From assembly GCA_026874595.1 (NCBI GenBank), contig CM049314.1, forward strand, positions 27,849,729 through 27,913,728: a stretch of DNA of 64,000 nucleotides, in the 5' to 3' direction. Both the position numbers and the translations under genes were made by a program. The notes under the pieces are model-generated. The model made no database searches. It was not told the origin of the DNA and saw only the letters and a program-made list of their open reading frames with translations. This document shows positions 56,748 to 64,000 of the stretch, piece after piece; within the stretch, counting starts at the first letter, position 1; every line of letters begins with the position of its first letter. The stretch comes from Sipunculus nudus. Its lineage: Eukaryota; Annelida; Sipuncula; Golfingiida; Sipunculidae.

Positions 56748-57781
56748 TTACTGTGACAGCATGAAAGATGTGTACTTCTTTGGTGCTTTATAGGTTACAT
56801 AATGTTCAAAGGAAACTGATCTAGACTTTCATCTACCAATATGCATAGCTGTGTCAGGATCACATTGGTGCTCAACTGCCTTTGTGGCAGCTGAGGGACG
56901 GAAACATTTAGCAGAAATGACCCTGTCCACCAAGTCCTGCAGCAGATATACTGTCCTGTAAAATCTGACCTACTGTAGCGGCAGAAATAGCAGAGTATGG
57001 CTTCCAAAGAGTAAGGAACAATGGGCCCTTTGGCCCTCTCATATGAGATATTCGGACAATATAAGTCTGTAGGCAAAGTACAGGGTCGATCTGTTTATCA
57101 GCACACTGGGGCAAAGTAACTGAAAACCCTGATCTATCAGTGTCATTCTTTATTCCATGGTAAGTAATAGTAAGGAATCCTTCACTTTTAAACTCTAATT
57201 GGTCCATGGAAAATAACATTCGCTTAGCATCACCTGACCCTGGGTCAAACTGAACAGCCTTAGGTACAAGATCAGAGGGTCTAAGCATGTAAGTCATAGC
57301 GAAGAATGTGATTGCTTTCATACGTACTTGCTTTATTGACAGCTTGTCATTCTCTAGGCAAGCTTTGAAGAGATCAGTAAATGGTTCAACTAGGAGCAAT
57401 TTTACACGTCTATGAGGGACAGTAGTACCTGATTCATCCCATCCACCATTCTTTTAATGTTATTATCAACAGTAATATCAGGCAACTGATGGGCCACATA
57501 GCAGTGAGACAAAGCAGCAAGCATGGATTGTAAAGTGGACCTAGGCCTATCAAACGCATCAGATAGTACACATAACAAATCTGCTAGGTCTGCCGTTTTC
57601 GCTGGTGGGAACACAACCTTGGGTTTTCCGTGCAAAAGTAAAATAACTTGTTTAAAAGTCTGTTATAAAGCTGTAATGTGGACTGAGACAGACTGAACGG
57701 GAGCTGCCTTGCAGCACGTTGTGACCAACCTATAGCAAGTAGCCGATCTTGCCAGATATTCGCCAAGCATACAGGCGCCAC
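56748..57781 (-). pseudogene. Tyrosine recombinase of the Ngaro-like element
   Basis: The N-terminal core-binding part (57781-57402) shows QLPFSLSQSTLQLYNRLLNK, PKVVFPPAKTADLADLLCVL and RPRSTLQSMLAALSHCYVAH. The catalytic part (57399-56908) has TYMLRPSDLV (first catalytic Arg), ITYHGIKNDTDRSGF (Lys region) and LQTYIVRISHMRG. After a frameshift near 56930 it continues KCFRPSAATKAVEHQCDPDT (second Arg region), AMHIGR, a stop in place of Trp, and VSFEHYV, where Tyr is the nucleophile, ending at 56748. This enzyme would integrate a circular DNA intermediate. Three frame breaks and one nonsense codon inactivate it. Confidence 0.88.
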
Positions 57782-58560
57782 CCTGGGTTCTTAAAGGTTC
57801 CGGCTGCAGTCCCAGTGGTATTACCCTACGTTTGTTTTTCGGTAGCCTGACAGACCTGTCTATGCATAAGCTGAAGAGCCTGTGGAACCAAGACTGACTG
57901 GGCCACCAGGAGGCGATCAGGGTAGCGTCTGCCTTCTGAGAAACGACTAGGGCCAGCATTCGAGGAATTACCCAAAACGGGCAGTTTACAAAGCTGTTGC
58001 ACCCCCCCCCCCCCCAGTTGGTTTTGGCCAGGGCATCGACAGCCTCGGTCAGAGGTTCCCAGTACAGTCTGTTGTATCTTGGGAGCTGAGTTATTATGAG
58101 GGATGCAAACCGGTCTATGTCGTGAGGACCCCATAGTCAGTCTAACATTTGAAACAAGCGAGGGCTCATGATCCAGTCGTAAGTAGTGAGCTTTCGTGAT
58201 AATAAGTCGGCATGAGTATTTTCTGGACCAGCCAAATGCGGCATCCCATAAAGCCCTTGCTATATGTGTCAGTTGTAAACATGGGCCGCCTAAGTGGTTG
58301 ATGTAGGCAACACTGGAGACATTGTCTGTTAGAACCTGTACAACTTTTCCCTTGAGCAGAGGCATAAAAGTTAGTAAGGGTAAAAGTATGGCTAACAGCC
58401 AACAAAGATCCCTGCAGTTGGCGGGATTTAGACATTGTCGGTCTGTCCATGAGTTTCTTGTAGCAAGCAACCGATACAAATTACGAAGTAGTAGTTTGGC
58501 AGGTAAAATACACAATGTCTTACTAATACATTGGTCTGCTATACGTGCTAGTGCCCTAGC
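57663..58560 (-). pseudogene. RT C-terminus and RNase H of the Ngaro-like element
   Basis: The minus frame begins LTARALARIADQCIS and CILPAKLLLRNLYRLLATR, the end of the RT module. RNase H follows with LLKGKVVQVLTDNVSSVAYI and NHLGGPCLQLTHIARALWDA. The LTDN aspartate is a catalytic-type residue. A C run at about 58001-58014 coincides with a frame change. In the other frame ADATLIASWWPSQSWFHRLF, typical of the RH-recombinase linker in DIRS-like elements, is readable. Confidence 0.82.
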
Positions 58561-58599
58561 AGTTAGTCAACCTTGATTTAAGGCTCTATTTATATCCTT

Positions 58600-59411
58600 C
58601 CTAAGTCTCCTCACCCTATCTTTGGGGATGTAAATGCAAGTTTTGTTATCATTTGTAAAGGTACATATTTTACACCCAAGGAAATTAACCACATGACTCG
58701 GAAGCAGATTGGATTTTTTCCCAGTTTATAAACCAGCCAATATTCTGTTATACTGTTAGCAGTAAATCTTTGTGTGCATCAATATTATGACTACCATTAA
58801 TATGAAGCATTCAACATAAGCAACAACCTTCAAGTTGTTTTGTCTCAAATATTTAACTACAGGCCTATTACACTTCTGAAAATAAAATGGAGAAACACAT
58901 AAACCAAAGGGTAAAACCTGCCATACATAATATTTTCCCCTCCGAAAAAAATCCTAAATACTGTTGGTGCTCCCTGAGAACAGAAATATAATAAAAACCA
59001 TTGCGTATATTTAAGTGTTATAAGTTTGTCATGAGGCTTGACAAGTGACTGTTCAGTTCTAATATCCTCTTGTTTGAATGAAGGTACATCACATCACCTG
59101 TTTACCTCTCGAAGATCTGTAATCAGTCTCAACTGATTATTTCTCTTCGGCACCACTGAAATGGGAGACACACAGGCAGGTTTAGAGTCAACCTGTCTCA
59201 CAGCACCAGATTGAAATAAGCATTCGAGTTCATTGTCAATAAAAACACAGTGTTTATAATCAACAACCCTATTTTGGAATTCAAAATAATGATGTAATAC
59301 CCTGAACGGTATTGCAACACCCTGTGTTAACCAGCTAATGACTTGTGAAGGCGCCCAAATGTTTGCATAAGCTTTAGCATTTAATGAGTTTGCTGAAAAC
59401 GGTATACACAT
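58600..59411 (-). pseudogene. Reverse transcriptase of the Ngaro-like element
   Basis: The frame 59411-59094 reads YFEFQNRVVDYKHCVFIDNE, SGAVRQVDSKPACVSPISVV and PKRNNQLRLITDLREVN, the entry blocks of DIRS-type RT. Further on, in shifting frames, come EHQQYLGFFSEGK and KCNRPVVKYLRQNNLKVVAY. The active-site position reads AYVECF, where functional enzymes have Y-V/A-D-D, so both aspartates are lost. Several stops are present. Confidence 0.82.
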
Positions 59412-59651
59412 AGTCCATGGGCATGAAAATTATTAATGAGCCTGCTGGAACTTGCATACACATAGTCCATGGGCATCAAAAGTAGGCAGCAGTGTTGAGA
59501 ACCAACAGAAGTAGCTAAAAATCTAAATGTTAACAGCACACAGGGTTACCAATCAATTCCGATCACGGCCGTCCTGCTGGGATTGTCTTGAATATGGAAC
59601 ACCAGAATCTTAGAAATTCCGGAATGCAGAGGTATTGGCATTGTACTGTCT

Positions 59652-60200
59652 TCACTGATAACGACCACGATACCCAGCCCTGTAGCCAAAACCTCTGGGA
59701 CGGCTGAATGACCTCTCTCTGTCATGTGCTTGGTACTTCGGGATAATGCTGTTTGCTATGCGGAGATTTTCAATTACTCTCGGGGGCAAGGCAGACCTAT
59801 TTTTCTGCAGAGTACAAAAAATTCTGGAGGCTTGTGGATATTGTGAGCGTACAATTAAGTCTGCATACTCACCTTGCAAGGACTGCACATGCGCCAGGTT
59901 ATCAGGTATATGTGGTTAAGTTCTTGTTCGAGGACCTTATCCTGTGGTAGTGTTGCCAAGAGCTTTAATGTAGTTTCAGCATAAAGAGCCGACTTACTAA
60001 TTAACATTGAGCCATGGTTGGTCATTGCGTGGCACTCCTTGTGGACAACCAAGTACCTTATGGTCAGCAGGGAGCACAACATGAGCTGGAGAGTCACGTA
60101 TTGATTTGAACTGTCCTTGCAAATCTTCTTCAGGGTGATTCACTGTGCCGTAACAAGGACTGAGGGGGCCCTCAAGCAGTGACAAGGGCAAGGATCATCA
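59652..60200 (-). pseudogene. Gag-like remnant of the Ngaro-like element
   Basis: Two frames read STMLISKSALYAETTLKLL-like text with LPQDKVLEQELNHIYLITW, and QGEYADLIVRSQYPQASRIF followed by an Arg/Gly/Tyr-rich end, RPRGFGYRAGYRGRYQ. The basic RG-rich C-terminus suggests RNA binding. Assignment rests mainly on position between A1 and RT. Confidence 0.6.
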
Positions 60201-60471
60201 GATGCGACCTTGTGTGGCAAAGCATGTGCTACAAAAGTCTCACTGTTTATCTGAGTCGAATTAGTTGTTCTCACGGGCGGGTTTGGTGCCGGCGCAGCCT
60301 CGCCTTCATTTTTATGAATTGCGGCATGCCCCTCTAGACTTTCAATCCTGGCATTAGGTTCGACTGTTTGACTTTAAAACACTAGAAGACACTACATAAT
60401 TGACTTACTAACACTTCAATTTTACAAGGTTTTTCATTATCGCTCATCGCGGCTGACCCAGGTAGTGAGGT

Positions 60472-60575
60472 AGCACCTAGCATGAATAAATAACCGTAAG
60501 CGACCTGGCGCTTACGAAGTGCAGCTAACCGCCGCAGGCGGCAGCACTTGCAGTTTAATTGTTTGTGTGACTACT
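60472..60575 (-). repeat. Split direct repeat A1
   Basis: agcacctagcatgaataaat, then aagcgacctggcgcttacga and accgccgcaggcggcagcac; same orientation as A2, 4.0 kb away, with a handful of substitutions. Marks the 5-prime end of the element on the minus strand. Confidence 0.88.
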
Positions 60576-62490
60576 AGCTTCAAAATAGTCTCAACATGCA
60601 GCCCTCAACTTGACCTGGCTTTTACAATTCCCTTTCCTTTCCCAAATTTAATTTTTAAGTCAACTGAGCTTAATTGATCGGTCAGCGTCCGATGTCTAAC
60701 CGTCCGTCTGTCTGTCTGTAAGACTGGCATGTTTTTACTATATTACATTTATAAACCCGTAATTTCATATCCAGGGTGGTCAGTACAAAATCTCCTTAGA
60801 AACCTGATATGAGGTCACTGCGGCCTATATCCTCACACTTGGGGATTGTAAGTAACCCCTCCCCCCCGGCCCCAATAATTAAAAATTTGCTACAAAACCT
60901 CCAGTATCTTGAAAATTAATGCATGGATAGCCCAGAATCCTGCTTTGGATATTGATCTTGACTATGTTTGTCAGTTCCCGAAAACTGGTGGCGCAGTTGA
61001 CAAATGACAGCAATTATGGTAGTTTCTCAACTGTGGTTGCATCTAGTGTCCCGAAACCTGGTTTGTTTATTTATTATGACTGGTTTCTTCGGTTCCTTTT
61101 GATTGTTGGTGCAAACTGTATTTCTTTTCTCTTTTGTATTCATGCTTTCCTTTATTTTGAGACTGCCAATTATATTGATATCAGATTTGCAACAATAGTT
61201 TCATCTAGTGTCCTGAAACCATATGTGTTATTAGGTTTCCACTTGAAAACGTGGATGCCTTATAGTAATCACCCTGGCCGTCCGTGTGTACGTCTGTTCG
61301 TGTATCTGTATGTCCGTCTTATTTGTTTTCTTATGATAACTCCATTTTGGATCAAAATATTGACTTCAAACATGAATTATATATGGCCAACCTCTAAAGC
61401 AAGAAGAGAACAAACAAAAAAAAACAAATTGATTTTTGGGTCATGAGGTCAAGAGTCAAGGTCACCGGATCCAATTTTTAAGAAAGATTGTGGATGCATT
61501 TTAAGTCAAACTTTTCATCCGAAACCTTCCATCTAGCATATATAGGTGACCTGCAAATAGGATGATGAATCTCATTGGTTTGGGGGATGGCAAGGTCTAA
61601 GGTTAAGGTTACAGTGGCCATTTATCAGCATGTTTGTTTCTGAATGATAACTCCAGTTTAGTCCATAAAAGCCACTAGGATTTCATAGAAATATTTTCTG
61701 AATCAATTTCAGCTGAGCGCTGTGACCCACAGGTTACTTGTTCACAAATATTTTAAAATAGCAACAGCCATTCAGACGTGTTCTTCACACACATTCTCTA
61801 AACTCTGTTTACTCATTATGCATTCAAACTGTCGGTGATGTTTGCCTTAAGTATTAATTGTTTTAAAACGGTTGGCAACTTAACCTTTAAATTATAAGAA
61901 ACTCATTGTACTCTATAAGGTACATTAATTCTCATTTAAATAGTGGATAACATTCACGGTTGGGGTTGCGTTTGTAGGGCCCTCTTGAGATATGAACATG
62001 GAAACTTTGCTCAGATAATATAACAAAAATTCTAATACATGTATTTTGCTATGAAGGACTGGGTTTCCCTTTCACTTCTGCACCGTTCTAAATAGGCTTT
62101 CTTTAATGAAACTGGAGCGGGTGGAAAGAAGAATATAAGGTAATTTCTGTTCCAATTAAGCCTTATGATTTCTTTAAAATAGCCATATATCAAGATTAAA
62201 AGCACCATCTGCTTTACAATCGAGTAACCGACTTCATTTACCCCCAATAAATAGATGTAAGGACTGAACCACGACAATGCATATCTTGTCCCTTTCATTG
62301 ACTAAAATATTAAGCTGACCTCTTACTTGCACCAGATGATCCATCAACTTTGACGTGACGTCATAATAAAATACATGCACCCCCCCCCCCATGAAAAGAT
62401 GCAGGTGTACTATGAACAATGTTCTTAAAATTTACTAACTCAGTACTTTACAACGATCAGTGTTATTCCGGCAACTATAACACCTATTAT
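60576..62490. repeat. Dispersed repeats including an AGGTCA unit
   Basis: Contains aactggtggcgcagttgac (about 60980), duplicated phrases (tggttgcatctagtgtcccg and tagtttcatctagtgtcctg, about 170 bp apart) and tcatgaggtcaagagtcaag with ggtcaccgg and ggatgcattttaag (61440-61505), matching the AGGTCA arrays. A 164-codon plus frame (60952-61446) runs through these repeats and is not credible. The part after 61700 shows nothing recognisable. Confidence 0.55.
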
Positions 62491-62494
62491 ACAC

Positions 62495-62705
62495 ACCTAT
62501 TAGTGTACTTGTATACACATACATGTATACATATATACACTTACACATACCCACACATATACCCATATACATATACATACACACATATATACATATATAT
62601 ACATATATATATACATACGTGCATACATACACATGCACTCATAATTACATATACATACATAATAAATACACACTAACACACATACATATAGATACCTATG
62701 TATAA
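62495..62705. repeat. acat/tata microsatellite
   Basis: About 200 bp of acatatac-, catatata- and acac-type repeats. Tyr/Ile/His/Thr-rich frames on both strands are artefacts. Confidence 0.95.
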
Positions 62706-63510
62706 GTGATTACCCCTTAACACAGCCTTTTATCATCCTTGCGATTGTTCCAGTTTTTGCCATGAAACAAGGATTGCCCCCTCAGGTGAAATAGATCCGA
62801 TCTTAAGTATAAGTCTGAATTATTAATAATCCTTATGTATAAGTTATTGCTTTCTGGTATTCTTCTTTTCAAGGAATATATATGCTTGCGCATTAAAGCA
62901 TCAATGTGGCAAAAGTAATCAAATATTTCTAACCAAGGTTTCATGAAAATAATTCCTTGACAGGCTAAAAGAAATTTACTTCAGGCAAATAGGTCCGACT
63001 TACATGTGACAGAAGGTGGCCCTCCCAAGTTCAACAGAATGGTAACAGTGTTCCTTGTGTACCATGCTTTTAACGTATATGTACAGAAAAGCAATTGGAC
63101 ATGCACGGAGGATATTATGCTTGTAGTATTAACAGCTGTTTCCAGAAGTTATGTTGGTAAGAACAAAGTGAGTTTATTTCTACATCCAGGGATCGGCATA
63201 ACCACTCCAATGCCCTAGTATACAGCAGTGCCTGTAGACTTCCCTTTTAACATCCTTGAAGATTTCAAAACCCCCTTCAGCTGCAGTACACCGCTTTATA
63301 CTTATTTTATATTCCTATATACCTTAACAATATGATTTGTTTTACAGCTTATTAAAAGGACATACATGCTTGATTAACTAATAGGGGAAAGAAATTAAAA
63401 CATAATTAAACATTGTTAAATTTAACAATGTTAATCAATAATACAATTATTAATGCTCCTGGTTATCCTATGACTTTATGTATTCCGTACATTCCTCAAT
63501 AAGAGCGAAA
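62706..63510. other. Unassigned non-coding DNA
   Basis: No recognisable feature. Confidence 0.4.
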
Positions 63511-63514
63511 TATG

Positions 63515-63516
<2 letters not shown>

Positions 63517-63565
<49 letters not shown>
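63517..63565. repeat. TA microsatellite, about 50 bp
   Basis: Uninterrupted ta repeat bordering the structured segment that follows. Confidence 0.95.
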
Positions 63566-63569
<4 letters not shown>

Positions 63570-63627
63570 GCATTGTTCACATAATATTCAATGCATCAAG
63601 GCGATAGTGCTCTGCCATACGAGAGCG

Positions 63628-63800
63628 TTTCTAATTAATTAATGTTCAGTTAGTTTGCAATATTGCCGTTGCTCTCACTCATCAGGTACCGCAGTGATGA
63701 GCAATGAGTGAGAGCAACTTTTAACATTGCTCCCATGAAACAGTACTGTTGTACCAACGGATGAAGTCAAACTAACTGAACACTAATTAATTATATATAT
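63628..63800. repeat. Nested inverted repeat with hammerhead-like elements
   Basis: Outer arms: aattaatgttcagttagttt (about 63636) and its near-inverse aaactaactgaacactaatt (about 63770). Inner arms: gttgctctcactcat (63668-63682) and the exact inverse atgagtgagagcaac (63704-63718). On the plus strand GGTAC (63685-63689) can pair with GTACC (63751-63755). A GTGATGA core-like run lies at 63694, GCAATG (63701-63706) pairs with CATTGC (63725-63730), and GAAAC-AG-TA-CTGT follows at 63737-63749. This resembles a decayed hammerhead with extra bases and a changed first core residue. Confidence 0.5.
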
Positions 63801-63837
63801 TTATTTATATTTATATATATTTATATATATATGTATA

Positions 63838-63838
63838 A

Positions 63839-63901
<63 letters not shown>

Positions 63902-63922
63902 GATAGAGAGAGAGAGAGAGAT
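63838..63922. repeat. TA then GA microsatellite
   Basis: ta repeat (63838-63860) followed by ga repeat with a few gaca/gata interruptions (63861-63922). Confidence 0.95.
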
Positions 63923-63957
63923 TTGTAGAATGAATTTTAGGCATTTTTTAACTAAAT

Positions 63958-64000
63958 ACTTTCGTACCACATACACATAGCGTGTGCCACTCTTCAGGTG
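63958..64000 (-). ncRNA. Partial hammerhead-like motif, cut by window end
   Basis: The minus strand shows CTGAAGA (63997-63991), a stem II GTGGCAC / GTGGTAC with one G-G mismatch and one wobble pair, then GAAA (63963-63960) and GTATTTAGTT. The last part is related to GAAACTAATAAGTC of the 47.37-kb ribozyme but with stem III and cleavage-site changes (C to G, C to T). It is a relative of that ribozyme, probably inactive. Stem I lies beyond the window. Confidence 0.5.

Larger units (their letters stand above)
56275..60575 (-). mobile_element. Ngaro-like tyrosine-recombinase retroelement, structurally complete
   Basis: Reading the minus strand from 60575: repeat A1, Gag remnant, reverse transcriptase, RNase H, tyrosine recombinase, then B1, A2 and B2. 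A1/A2 and B1/B2 are direct repeats, giving the A1-ORFs-B1-A2-B2 split direct repeat layout known from PAT and Ngaro elements; DIRS proper has inverted termini. No methyltransferase domain is seen between RNase H and recombinase, which favours Ngaro over PAT. Every coding part has stops or frameshifts and the RT active site is changed, so the copy is dead but not truncated. Confidence 0.85.

Noticed and set aside
60952-61446. 164-codon plus frame, second longest single frame in the window
   Set aside because: Runs through dispersed repeats with internally duplicated phrases and an AGGTCA unit; hydrophobic, AT-driven composition and no domain.

Overview
This is a stretch of AT-rich animal nuclear DNA with one intact protein-coding gene, a cluster of broken relatives of that gene, and a very large load of transposable elements and simple repeats. 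There are no operons, ribosome binding sites or compact ORF tiling, so it is not prokaryotic. The mix (single-exon LRR-Ig receptor, Gmr1-type and ordinary Ty3/gypsy elements, Ngaro-type tyrosine-recombinase retroelement, Penelope-like GIY-YIG endonuclease, L1-like LINE, AGGTCA-rich dispersed arrays, long TA microsatellites) fits a marine invertebrate, most likely a mollusc and perhaps a bivalve. The phylum is an inference; no species can be named from the sequence.

Layout. 0-3 kb: MITE-like element, SINE head, LINE scrap, AGGTCA repeats. 4.3-8.3 kb (minus): decayed Gmr1-like LTR retrotransposon with integrase upstream of reverse transcriptase. 8.3-9.0 kb: foldback element built of a short palindromic motif. 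9.5-23 kb: non-coding DNA with tandem duplications, TA tracts and an LRR-Ig pseudogene scrap at 15.6 kb. 23.5-24.85 kb (minus): the intact LRR-Ig gene, with strong Kozak context and a nearby poly(A) signal. 26.8-28.3 and 32.2-33.6 kb: two related elements with short terminal inverted repeats and AGGTCA arrays. Between these lie a hairpin MITE, a decayed Ty3/gypsy element, a 65-bp tandem repeat and a CR1/jockey-like LINE scrap. 36.2-37.5 and 41.8-43.1 kb (plus): two LRR-Ig pseudogenes, the second with a 302-bp exact tandem duplication. 46.9-47.75 kb: the 3-prime end of a Penelope-like element, followed by a well-formed type I hammerhead ribozyme and, about 300 bp on, a second hammerhead on the opposite strand, both next to TA arrays. 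48.7-49.2 kb: 261-bp tandem duplication. 52.1-55.4 kb (minus): L1-like LINE with several frame breaks. 56.3-60.6 kb (minus): a structurally complete but mutated Ngaro-like element with the A1-ORFs-B1-A2-B2 split direct repeats. 60.6-64 kb: dispersed repeats, microsatellites and further hammerhead-like element ends.

The only gene likely to make a functional protein is the LRR-Ig gene; its three broken relatives show local duplication and decay of a putative recognition-receptor family. The most striking hidden signal is the set of hammerhead ribozyme motifs, one directly downstream of a Penelope-type GIY-YIG reading frame. All retroelements here carry stops or frameshifts and look immobile.
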